A stretch of 15,529 bases of DNA, taken from positions 1 to 15,529 of the forward strand of contig DATJDB010000202.1 in NCBI GenBank assembly GCA_035497635.1, read 5' to 3'. The stretch is from Serpens sp035497635. Its GTDB lineage: Bacteria > Pseudomonadota > Gammaproteobacteria > Pseudomonadales > Pseudomonadaceae. How positions within the stretch are numbered: the stretch's first letter is position 1; every line of letters begins with the position of its first letter. Made by a program: the position numbers and the translations under genes. A model generated the notes under the pieces. It made no database searches and was not told the DNA's origin. It saw only the letters and a list, made by a program, of their open reading frames with translations. Of the stretch, positions 6,527 through 13,011 are shown in pieces.

Positions 6527-7477
6527 ATGTCCGTGTTCACACCACTCGAGCATCACGAACTGGAAGACTTCCTGGCCCCCTACGGGCTGGGTCGCTTGGT
6601 GGATTTCCAGGGCATCGCCGAGGGCACCGAGAACAGCAACTTCTTCGTCAGCCTGGAGCAGGGTGAGTTCGTCCTGACCCTGGTGGAGCGGGGCGCGAAG
6701 GACGAGCTGCCGTTCTTCATCCAGCTGCTCGACGTGTTGCACGACGCCGGGCTGGCGGTGCCCTTTGCCCTACGCACCCGTGACGGCGAAGCCCTGCGGC
6801 AGCTGGCCGACAAGCCGGCGCTGCTGCAGCCGCGTCTGCCTGGCCGGCATGTGCATACGCCCAACGCGCACCATTGCGCCGAACTGGGCGACTGGCTGGC
6901 CCGCCTGCACCTGGCCACCCGTGATGCGCCTCTGGAACGACCCAGCGACCGGGGCCTGGGCTGGATGCTGGAGCAAGGCCCCAGCGTGGCCCTGAGCCTG
7001 CCCGAGGAACAGTTGCCGCTGCTGCGCGGCGCGCTGGCCGAGCTACACGTGTTGGCCGACCGCCTGCGCGCACTGCCGCGTGCCAACCTGCACGCCGACC
7101 TGTTCCGCGACAACGCGCTGTTCGAGGGCAGCCACCTGACCGGGGTAATCGATTTCTACAACGCCTGCTCGGGTCCGATGCTTTACGATCTGGCGATCTG
7201 CGTGAACGACTGGTGCTCGGACGCCGACGGTCAGCTTGACCACGGCCGCACCGAAGCGCTGCTCGGCGCCTATTCGGCGCGCCGACGCTTCCATCCGGCC
7301 GAGGCCAAACTGTGGCCGGCGATGCTGCGCGTCGCCTGCCTGCGTTTCTGGCTGTCGCGGCTGATCGCCGCCGAGGAGCACCGCGACCGGGGCGTGCTGA
7401 TCAAGAATCCCGAGGAGTTTCGCCGTCTGCTCGAGCGACGGCAGCAGGTCGACTCGGCATTGCCTTTCGCGCTCTGA
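6527..7477 (+). CDS. thrB: Homoserine kinase, type II (aminoglycoside phosphotransferase-like)
   Basis: ThrB phosphorylates L-homoserine in threonine biosynthesis, in the cytoplasm. The 316-residue protein belongs to the APH-like type II family used by pseudomonads, not the GHMP-kinase ThrB of E. coli. Visible motifs are an N-terminal nucleotide-binding segment GIAEGTENSNFFV (29-41), QPRLPG (101-106) in the hinge region, the catalytic loop NLHADLFRDN (187-196; catalytic-type Asp191, metal-binding Asn196), and GVIDFYNA (206-213), equivalent to the DFG-like metal site with Asp209. The start at 6527 lies six bases after the DUF2782 stop and agrees with the family N-terminus (MSVFTPLEHHELEDFLAPYGLG). 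The ribosome binding site is weak (GGTAAG within the preceding stop region), suggesting translational coupling. A ZIP transporter gene follows 42 bp downstream. Confidence 0.93.
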   Translation: MSVFTPLEHHELEDFLAPYGLGRLVDFQGIAEGTENSNFFVSLEQGEFVLTLVERGAKDELPFFIQLLDVLHDAGLAVPFALRTRDGEALRQLADKPALLQPRLPGRHVHTPNAHHCAELGDWLARLHLATRDAPLERPSDRGLGWMLEQGPSVALSLPEEQLPLLRGALAELHVLADRLRALPRANLHADLFRDNALFEGSHLTGVIDFYNACSGPMLYDLAICVNDWCSDADGQLDHGRTEALLGAYSARRRFHPAEAKLWPAMLRVACLRFWLSRLIAAEEHRDRGVLIKNPEEFRRLLERRQQVDSALPFAL

Positions 7478-7519
7478 GCGGAGCAAGCTCGCAGCGTCAT
7501 CCAGTCGGAATCGCGCCCT

Positions 7520-8461
7520 ATGGATCATAGCCAGCCGTTGCCACCCAGCCTGTACGCCGAACTGCGCAGCGGTTGGGCCGCCCGCGCCCGGGCCAACCCG
7601 CTGATCACCTATGGCCTGGCGGCCGCCGCCGCCGTGGTGATCGCCCTGCTGATCGCCAGCATTTTCTATGCCCTGCGCAACGGTCACAGCGTGCACCTCA
7701 ACTACGCCTTGCTCGGCGGCGGCGCCGGTTTCGCCACCACTGCGCTGGGCGCGCTGCTCGCTGCTGGATTGCGCACCGTGCATGTACGTACCCAGGACAG
7801 CATGCTGGGCTTCACCGCCGGCATGATGCTGGCGGCCAGCGCCTTCTCGTTGATCCTGCCGGGTCTGGATGCCGCCGAAGCCCTGTTCGGCAGCGCCCCA
7901 GCCGCGGCCTTTACCGTGGTGGTCGGCCTGGCGCTCGGCGTGCTGCTAATGCTCGGCCTCGACTACTTCACTCCTCATGAACACGAGAGCACCGGCCCCT
8001 GCGGCCCGGACTGCGAGCGCCTGAACCGGGTGTGGCTGTTCGTGCTGGCGATCATCCTGCACAACATCCCGGAAGGCATGGCCATCGGCGTCAGCTTCTC
8101 GGCCGGCGACCTCAGCGTCGGCCTGCCGCTGACCTCGGCCATCGCCATCCAGGACATTCCCGAAGGGATGGCGGTGGTACTGGCGCTGCGGGTGGTGGGG
8201 ATGTCGCTGTTCGGCGCGGTGCTGGTGTCCATCGCCTCGGGTCTGATGGAGCCGCTGGGCGCGCTGGTCGGCCTGGGCATCTCCAGCGGCTTTGCGGTCG
8301 CCTACCCGGTAAGCCTGGGCCTGGCCGCCGGGGCAATGATCTTCGTGGTGTCTCACGAGGTGATTCCGGAGACCCACCGCAACGGTCACCAGACCCCGGC
8401 GACCATCGGCCTGATGGCGGGCTTCGGGGTGATGATGTTTCTGGATACCGCATTGGGTTGA
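7520..8461 (+). CDS. ZIP family metal transporter (GufA-like)
   Basis: This 313-residue integral membrane protein is a ZIP-family divalent metal transporter, most likely for zinc. It has about eight hydrophobic segments. The two diagnostic metal-site helices are clear: ILHNIPEGMAIGVSFSAG (HNIPEG at 181-186) and IAIQDIPEGMAVVLAL (QDIPEG at 211-216), forming the binuclear M1/M2 site. A later SHEVIPETHRNGH (279-290) adds a conserved Glu and His. The intracellular loop after the third segment has HEHESTGPCGPDCERL (153-168), a possible His/Cys metal-sensing loop. A hydrophilic N-terminus of about 28 residues precedes the first segment. The gene follows thrB by 42 bp and may share its transcript; no Zur-like palindrome is visible in that gap. 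Direction of transport and metal are inferences. It ends before the terminator at 8627-8657. Confidence 0.9.
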   Translation: MDHSQPLPPSLYAELRSGWAARARANPLITYGLAAAAAVVIALLIASIFYALRNGHSVHLNYALLGGGAGFATTALGALLAAGLRTVHVRTQDSMLGFTAGMMLAASAFSLILPGLDAAEALFGSAPAAAFTVVVGLALGVLLMLGLDYFTPHEHESTGPCGPDCERLNRVWLFVLAIILHNIPEGMAIGVSFSAGDLSVGLPLTSAIAIQDIPEGMAVVLALRVVGMSLFGAVLVSIASGLMEPLGALVGLGISSGFAVAYPVSLGLAAGAMIFVVSHEVIPETHRNGHQTPATIGLMAGFGVMMFLDTALG

Positions 8462-8501
8462 AGGATGCACGGAGGGCGGTCGGCACTGTTCCGGCCGCCG
8501 T

Positions 8502-8528
8502 GGTGGCCAACGCATCGCGTTGACCACC
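8502..8528. repeat. Imperfect inverted repeat (REP-like palindrome)
   Basis: GGTGGCCAACGC (8502-8513) and GCGTTGACCACC (8517-8528) pair at 11 of 12 positions around an ATC loop, followed by CTACG. Read on the minus strand it resembles the CGTAGGGTGG-type palindromes scattered between genes in some pseudomonads. The family assignment is from memory; the palindrome itself is seen directly. Confidence 0.55.
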
Positions 8529-8549
8529 CTACGATCCAGCACGAACCCT

Positions 8550-8623
8550 GTAGGAGCGACTTCAGTCGCGAGCTTTTGGCACCCCGCAGCAGAAGAGCAT
8601 CGCGGCTGAAGCCGCTCCCACAC
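8550..8623. repeat. REP doublet (two inverted Pseudomonas REP sequences)
   Basis: Two related palindromes face each other: GTAGGAGCGACTTCAGTC (from 8550) and GCGGCTGAAGCCGCTCCCAC (from 8602). Each folds as a 6-bp hairpin: GCGACT/AGTCGC (8556-8561, 8564-8569) and GCGGCT/AGCCGC (8602-8607, 8610-8615). They are reverse complements of one another apart from two paired changes. Arrangement and spacing fit a REPIN-type doublet mobilised by RAYT transposases. No RAYT gene is in the window. Confidence 0.85.
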
Positions 8624-8626
8624 CAA

Positions 8627-8657
8627 CAAAAAGCCCCGGCATTGCCGGGGCTTTTTG
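8627..8657. terminator. Bidirectional Rho-independent terminator (ZIP gene / nrdJb)
   Basis: A perfect palindrome CAAAAAGCCCCGGC (8627-8640) / GCCGGGGCTTTTTG (8644-8657) with an ATT loop gives a GC-rich stem flanked by A5 and T5. It lies between the converging ZIP and nrdJb genes and can stop transcription from both sides. Confidence 0.93.
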
Positions 8658-8670
8658 TTTCAGGCGCAGC

Positions 8671-9393
8671 CTAGCCACACTTGGAATGCCCGCAGTTCAG
8701 GCACGTGGCGCAGCCATCCATCTGCACCACGGCCTTGGTGCTGCACTTGCCGCACAGCTGGGCGCCGGCGGGGAAGTCGTCGCCCGGTTCGGCAGTCGAT
8801 GCACCCTGAGTGGCCTCGTAGGCGGCGCGCTTGTCCGCCAGGTACTGGCGCTGAGCTTCATCCAGACCCTGGCCTTCCATCATGCCGATGCTGATCAGAT
8901 GGCGTTCCACCACGCCGCCGATCTCGGCGACGATCGACGGCATGTAGATGCCGCCCTTCTTCAGGTAGCCGCCGCGCGGGTCGAACACCGCCTTCATTTC
9001 TTCCACCAGGAAGGTGCAGTCGCCGCCCTTGCGGAACACGGCGGACATAATGCGGGTGAGCGCCACGATCCACTGGAAGTGGTCCATGTTCTTCGAGTTG
9101 ATGAAAATCTCGAAGGGACGACGCTGCTCGTACGGCGTGCCGGCGTTGAGCACCACATCGTTGAGGGTCACGTACAGGGCGTGCTCGAACAGCGGCGACT
9201 TGATCTTGTAGGTCATGCCGATCAGGGTTTCCGGACGCTGTAGCGTCTCGTCCATCTGTACCGGCGCGACAGCGGCGGGTGCCGCAGCCGGACGGGGCGC
9301 GGCAGCCGTTTCGCTTTCCTTGGCGGCGGGGCGCTCCAGGGCCTGATCGACCACCTTGAAGCCCTTGATGCGTTTTTCAATCTTCACGGTCAT
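8671..9393 (-). CDS. nrdJb: Class II ribonucleotide reductase, subunit NrdJb
   Basis: In Pseudomonas the adenosylcobalamin-dependent ribonucleotide reductase is split into NrdJa (catalytic) and NrdJb, which corresponds to the C-terminal part of single-chain NrdJ and is needed for full activity. The 240-residue protein has a basic N-terminus and an Ala/Pro-rich linker (residues 25-45). A globular domain follows, including ETLIGMTYKIKSPLFEHALY, PFEIFINSKNMDHFQWI and a Gly-rich KKGGIYMPSIVAEIGGVVE. The C-terminal Cys cluster has Cys214, 217, 228, 231, 234 and 239 (CGKC...CATCLNCGHSKCG). It resembles the zinc-ribbon and redox-active tail that re-reduces the active site in class II enzymes. The ribosome binding site GGGAG precedes the ATG at 9393. 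It follows nrdJa by 58 bp on the same strand, so the pair is an operon ended by the hairpin at 8627-8657. Confidence 0.92.
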   Translation of the reverse strand: MTVKIEKRIKGFKVVDQALERPAAKESETAAAPRPAAAPAAVAPVQMDETLQRPETLIGMTYKIKSPLFEHALYVTLNDVVLNAGTPYEQRRPFEIFINSKNMDHFQWIVALTRIMSAVFRKGGDCTFLVEEMKAVFDPRGGYLKKGGIYMPSIVAEIGGVVERHLISIGMMEGQGLDEAQRQYLADKRAAYEATQGASTAEPGDDFPAGAQLCGKCSTKAVVQMDGCATCLNCGHSKCG

Positions 9394-9451
9394 TGCTATC
9401 TACTCCCGGCCGGACGCCCCCGGCGCCCAGCCCTGCAAAAATGAAACGGCC

Positions 9452-11602
9452 TCAGTACTTGCCGTAATAGCCTTCCTTGAGGGCATCGAACAGGTTGGCG
9501 GCGGTGTTCACCTCGCCGTCATACTCGACCATCGCGTTGCCCTTGAACTCGACCACGCTGCCGTCTTCCAGCTCGAAGCGGTACAGGGTGTTCTCCAGGT
9601 CCGCTTCCTTGACCAGCACGCCCTGGAACGCCTTGGGGTTGAAGCGGAAGGTGGTGCAACCCTTCAGGCCCTGGCGCCAGGCGTAGCGGTAGATGTCCTT
9701 GAAGGCCTCGAACGGATAGTCGGTCGGCACGTTGGCGGTCTTGGAAATCGACGAGTCCACCCACTTCTGGGCGGCGGCCTGGATGTCCACGTGCTGGGTC
9801 GGACCGATGTCATCGGCGGCCACGAAGTAGTCGGGCAGCTTGCAGACCGGATCGTCACTGCCCGGCTCGGCCTTGGGGTTGACCAGGCTGCGGTAGGCGA
9901 GCAGCTCGAAGCTCAGCACGTCGACCTTTTCCTTGGCCTTGCGACCGGTACGAATCACGTTGCGCGAGTACTTGTGGGCGAAGCTCGGCTCGATGCCGTT
10001 GGAGGCGTTGTTGGCCAGGCTCAGGCTGATGGTGCCGGTCGGCGCGATGGAGCTGTGGTGCGTGAAGCGCGCGCCCTGCTCGGCCAGCGCCTCGATCAGC
10101 TGCGGCGCGTATTCGGCCAGGCGCTGCATGTAGCGCGAGTACTTGGCGTGCAGCACACGGCCAGGCACCTTGTCGCCGACCTTGTAGCCGTCCTTCGCCA
10201 TCTCCGGGCGCTTGCGCAGTATCTCGGCGGTGACCTCGAATTCTTCGGCCAGCAGCGGTGCCGGGCCTTTCTCGCGGGACAGCTCCAGCGCTTCTTCCCA
10301 GCCGACCAGGGCCATTTCGCGCGCCACTTCTTCAGTGAACACGCAGGCCTCGGTGCTGCCGTAGCGCATCTTCAACAGGGTCAGGGTCGAGCCCAGGCCC
10401 AGGAAGCCCATACCGTGACGGCGCTTGTGCATGATCTCGTGGCGTTGCTGCTCCAGCGGCAGGCCGTTGATCTCCACCACGTTGTCCAGCATCCGGGTGA
10501 AGATGCGCACCACCTTGCGGTACTTGTCCCAGTCGAAACGCGCTTCGGCGCCGAACGGGTCGATCACGAAGCGGGTCAGGTTCACCGAGCCCAGCAGGCA
10601 GGAACCGTAGGGCGGCAGCGGCTGCTCGCCGCACGGGTTGGTGGCGCGGATGGCCTCGCACCACCAGTTGTTGTTCAACTGATTGACGCGGTCGATGAGG
10701 ATGAAGCCCGGCTCGGCGAAGTCATAGGTGGAGACCATGATCATGTCCCACAGATGACGCGCCTTGACGCGGCCGTACACGCGGCAGGCCACCAGGCCGT
10801 CCTCGCGCACGATGTAGTCGTCGTGGATCGGCCAGTCGCGCCAGATGACCTGCGAGTCGTCATTCAGGTCGACTTCGTTGCGCTCCTTGGGGTGCAACGG
10901 GAAGATCAGCGGCCAGTCGCCGTCGCTTTCCACCGACTGCATGAACTCGTCGGTGATCAGCAGGCTCAGGTTGAACTGGCGCAGCCGGCCATCTTCACGC
11001 TTGGCGCGGATGAATTCGCGCACGTCCGGGTGGCAGACATCAAAGGTGCCCATTTGCGCACCCCGGCGACCACCGGCGGAGCTCACGGTGAAGCACATCT
11101 TGTCGAAGATATCCATGAACGACAGCGGGCCGCTGGTGTGCGCGCCGGCACCGGAAACAAACGAGCCGCGCGGACGCAGGGTGCTGAATTCGTAGCCGAT
11201 GCCGCAGCCTGCCTTTAGAGTCAGGCCGGCTTCGTGGACCTTGCCGAGTATCTCGTCCATCGAGTCGCGAATGGTCGCCGACACGGTGCAATTGATGGTT
11301 GAGGTGGCGGGCTTGTAATCCAGCGCGCCGGCGTTGGAGATGATGCGTCCGGCCGGGATCGCGCCATTGCGCAGCGCCCAGAGGAACTGCTCGTACCAGT
11401 GTTCGCGCTGGTCGGGCGCTTCCACTTCCGCCAGGGAACGGGCGACACGCTTCCAGGTGTCATCCACATCGCCATCAATGGGAGTGCCTTCCTTGTCGGT
11501 CAGACGGTATTTCTGCGCCCAGATGTCTTCGGAAGCCGGCTGCAGGGCTACTTCAAACGCCTGTTTGCTGTGTGCCGCCATCGGCCCATCGGTCTTCGCC
11601 AT
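9452..11602 (-). CDS. nrdJa: Class II (B12-dependent) ribonucleotide reductase, catalytic subunit NrdJa
   Basis: NrdJa reduces ribonucleotides to deoxyribonucleotides using adenosylcobalamin, with or without oxygen. The 716-residue protein has the ten-stranded barrel signatures of the class: STINCTV with Cys105 (one of the active-site redox pair), GCGIGYEFSTLRP, RRGAQMG (179-185), the active-site finger loop ATNPCGEQPL with Asn322, Cys324 (thiyl radical site) and Glu326, NGLPLEQQRHEI, and the phosphate-binding SIAPTGTISLS. The C-terminus lacks the terminal Cys cluster of single-chain NrdJ, which NrdJb supplies. I see no N-terminal ATP-cone. The start at 11602 has a GAGG ribosome binding site ten bases upstream; a second in-frame Met at residue 8 is possible. 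A TACAAT promoter lies close upstream. Function and pairing with NrdJb are well established for this genus. Confidence 0.95.
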   Translation of the reverse strand: MAKTDGPMAAHSKQAFEVALQPASEDIWAQKYRLTDKEGTPIDGDVDDTWKRVARSLAEVEAPDQREHWYEQFLWALRNGAIPAGRIISNAGALDYKPATSTINCTVSATIRDSMDEILGKVHEAGLTLKAGCGIGYEFSTLRPRGSFVSGAGAHTSGPLSFMDIFDKMCFTVSSAGGRRGAQMGTFDVCHPDVREFIRAKREDGRLRQFNLSLLITDEFMQSVESDGDWPLIFPLHPKERNEVDLNDDSQVIWRDWPIHDDYIVREDGLVACRVYGRVKARHLWDMIMVSTYDFAEPGFILIDRVNQLNNNWWCEAIRATNPCGEQPLPPYGSCLLGSVNLTRFVIDPFGAEARFDWDKYRKVVRIFTRMLDNVVEINGLPLEQQRHEIMHKRRHGMGFLGLGSTLTLLKMRYGSTEACVFTEEVAREMALVGWEEALELSREKGPAPLLAEEFEVTAEILRKRPEMAKDGYKVGDKVPGRVLHAKYSRYMQRLAEYAPQLIEALAEQGARFTHHSSIAPTGTISLSLANNASNGIEPSFAHKYSRNVIRTGRKAKEKVDVLSFELLAYRSLVNPKAEPGSDDPVCKLPDYFVAADDIGPTQHVDIQAAAQKWVDSSISKTANVPTDYPFEAFKDIYRYAWRQGLKGCTTFRFNPKAFQGVLVKEADLENTLYRFELEDGSVVEFKGNAMVEYDGEVNTAANLFDALKEGYYGKY

Positions 11603-11641
11603 TGCGCGTTTGCCTCATTCGCAAGGTTAAAAAAGGCGCGG

Positions 11642-11669
11642 ATTGTACTCTAATACCGCCCCAGCGAAA
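11642..11669 (-). promoter_or_regulatory. Candidate nrdJa promoter
   Basis: On the minus strand a good -10 TACAAT (11647-11642) is preceded at 16 bp by a weak -35 TTTCGC (11669-11664). A start near 11635 would give a leader of about 33 nt. Confidence 0.5.
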
Positions 11670-11842
11670 GTCCCTGGCATTTCCCCGAACACCGTATCTA
11701 GTGGGCGCAGGAACAGGCGGACACAATACCTATGCCACCGCCGGGGTCAACGGCCAAAATGACACAGGCCTGGAAATTGTGGACAGGTCTTCGCTTTAAC
11801 TCAGACGCCAGGCGGCCTGGGCGCGTGCCCGCAGCTGGTCCG

Positions 11843-11884
11843 AAAAGAGCGAGCGGCTTTGACGCGTGCCGCTCGTCGGCTTTT
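11843..11884. terminator. Hairpin that may end the znuA transcript
   Basis: CGAGCGGC (11850-11857) pairs with GCCGCTCG (11868-11875) around a 10-nt loop. Flanking AAAAG (11843-11847) and CTTTT (11880-11884) extend the stem after an asymmetric bulge. On the minus strand the T-run is only four long. It lies about 110 bp downstream of the znuA stop. Confidence 0.45.
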
Positions 11885-11936
11885 GCTGCTGGCGTTGATC
11901 AGCGGTTTCGCCGAGGCGTGTGGGCTCAACCGCGCT

Positions 11937-11952
11937 GGCCGGCAAGCCGGCC
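11937..11952. repeat. Perfect GGCCGGC hairpin, REP-like
   Basis: GGCCGGC-AA-GCCGGCC is a 7-bp perfect palindrome followed by CCCACAGG. It looks like another class of pseudomonad intergenic palindrome (CCGGCAAGCCGGC core). It lies 39 bp downstream of the znuA stop. No T-tract follows, so it is not a typical terminator. Confidence 0.5.
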
Positions 11953-11991
11953 CCACAGGGGAGAGGATTACCCGTTCAACAGCTTCCGGTT

Positions 11992-12948
11992 CTAGCGAGC
12001 CGCCGGAGTCAGGCAGTCGGCGAGCTGTTCGCCGAGGGTTTCCAGCAGGCGCTCATAGGCGCGGCCGTCCACGGGCAGGTCGTAACCCAGCGCATCCAGC
12101 GCGGCCAGACGCACCGGCAGCCCGTCGATCAGGGTCTGAGCCAGGCGCGGGGCCTGCGGCGGCTCGTAGAACACGCAGGTGGGACCGGCTGCGCGCAGGC
12201 GCTCGCGCAGTTCGGCCACCTGGCGCGCACCGGGCTGCATCTCACCGATGCTGAACACCCCGGCGTGGCGCAGGCCGTAGGCCTCCTCGAAATAGTCGTA
12301 GGCCTCGTGGAACACGAAGTAGGGCTGGCCCGCCAGCGGCGCCAGCCGCGTCCGCAGCCGCTGGTCCAGCACATCCAGACGCTGCTCGAAGGCCGCCAGG
12401 TTGGTCCGGTAGCGCGCGGCATTGGCCGGATCGTGCGCGGCCAGGTCGTCGGCCATGCGCGCGGCGATCAGGCGGGCGTTGGCCGGCAGCAGCCAGAGGT
12501 GGGCATCCAGGCTGCCGGGGCGATGCTCGTCGTCGTGATCGTCATGCGCCGCCTCGTCCTCATGGTCGTCGTGTCCTTCATGCTCGTCATCGTGGTCATG
12601 GCCGGCATGCTCGTCGCCGAAATGCCGCAGCTGCAGGCCCGGCAGGGTCTGCACGGCCAGGCTGGGCTCGCTGCGGCCATCCAGCACGCGGGGCAGAAAG
12701 GTCTCCAGATCCGCGCCGACCCAGTAGAACAGCCCGGCCTGGCGCAGGCGGCGCACTTCGGAGGGCTTGAGCATGTAGTGGTGCGCGGAGGCGCCCGCCG
12801 GCAGCAGTACATCGGGCGTACCGACACCGTCCTGCACGGCGGCGGCGATCAGTTGCAGGGGCTTGATGCTGGTCAGCAGCGAGACTTCCGCACGGACGGA
12901 CAGCGAAGCCAGGCACAACAGCACAACGGCGGACAGACGTAGCAGCAC
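11992..12948 (-). CDS. znuA: Zinc ABC transporter, periplasmic zinc-binding protein ZnuA
   Basis: ZnuA captures Zn(II) in the periplasm and hands it to ZnuBC. With the GTG start at 12948 the product is 318 residues and begins with a signal peptide (MLLRLSAVVLLCLASLSVRA, cut before EVSLLTSIKP). The cluster A-I fold shows its zinc-ligand histidines: His56 in GASAHHYMLKPSEV, His150 in DAHLWL, and His214 in YFVFHEAYDYF. Between the first two lies the characteristic His/Asp/Glu-rich loop (residues 111-142; nine His). Cys259 and Cys312 probably form the disulfide known in E. coli ZnuA. No ATG exists at the signal-peptide boundary; the frame stays open upstream but only as antisense of zur. GTG was chosen because it gives a standard signal peptide, although its ribosome binding site is poor. 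It is divergent from zur and shares the operator at 12963-12999. Confidence 0.93.
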   Translation of the reverse strand: MLLRLSAVVLLCLASLSVRAEVSLLTSIKPLQLIAAAVQDGVGTPDVLLPAGASAHHYMLKPSEVRRLRQAGLFYWVGADLETFLPRVLDGRSEPSLAVQTLPGLQLRHFGDEHAGHDHDDEHEGHDDHEDEAAHDDHDDEHRPGSLDAHLWLLPANARLIAARMADDLAAHDPANAARYRTNLAAFEQRLDVLDQRLRTRLAPLAGQPYFVFHEAYDYFEEAYGLRHAGVFSIGEMQPGARQVAELRERLRAAGPTCVFYEPPQAPRLAQTLIDGLPVRLAALDALGYDLPVDGRAYERLLETLGEQLADCLTPAAR

Positions 12949-12962
12949 GACAACGACACTCT

Positions 12963-12999
12963 GAGTGGAAAGGGTTATAGAATAACGTCTCTTCCACTC
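12963..12999. promoter_or_regulatory. Zur operator within the divergent znuA/zur promoter
   Basis: The core GTTATAGAATAAC (12974-12986) is a perfect 5-bp inverted repeat around AGA and matches the gammaproteobacterial Zur box pattern (GTTATA-N-ATAAC). It contains TAGAAT (12978-12983), a plausible -10 for zur, and on the other strand TATTCT and TATAAC, candidate -10 boxes for znuA. Bound Zur would therefore block both promoters. A perfect outer inverted repeat, GAGTGGAA (12963-12970) and TTCCACTC (12992-12999), encloses the core almost concentrically. Confidence 0.85.
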
Positions 13000-13011
13000 G
13001 ACGTCGCCGCC

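Larger units (their letters stand above)
11603..11991. other. 389-bp intergenic region between nrdJa and znuA
   Basis: No gene is supportable here. It holds, from left to right, the short nrdJa leader and promoter (11603-11669), a stretch with two inverted CACAAT half-sites (11721-11782), a plain stretch, a terminator-like hairpin (11843-11884), and a GGCCGGC palindrome (11937-11952). Short open frames crossing it have no ribosome binding site, no recognisable motif and overlap neighbouring genes. I searched both strands by eye for a cobalamin riboswitch B12 box and did not find one. Confidence 0.6.

Noticed and set aside
6164..6742. N-terminal extension of PolA to 1115 residues
   Set aside because: The extension is antisense to the DUF2782 gene and thrB; Pol I begins at MSQAPLVLVDGSSY and the resulting 922 residues match the family length.
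9356..11218. Plus-strand open frame of 620 codons opposite nrdJa/nrdJb
   Set aside because: Purely antisense to nrdJa and nrdJb, which have all family motifs; composition is that of a shadow frame.
11603..11850. Cobalamin riboswitch controlling the B12-dependent nrdJa
   Set aside because: Biologically attractive, but no B12-box-like segment is recognisable on the minus strand and the putative start lies only about 33 nt before the ATG. A covariance-model search would settle it.
11572..11995. Short plus-strand open frames in the nrdJa-znuA gap
   Set aside because: They overlap the nrdJa start or the palindromes, lack ribosome binding sites and show no protein-like pattern.
11920..12942. Plus-strand open frame of 340 codons opposite znuA
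   Set aside because: Its apparent hydrophobic stretch (VVVIVMRRLVLMVVVSFML-like) is simply the antisense of the His/Asp codons of the ZnuA metal loop.
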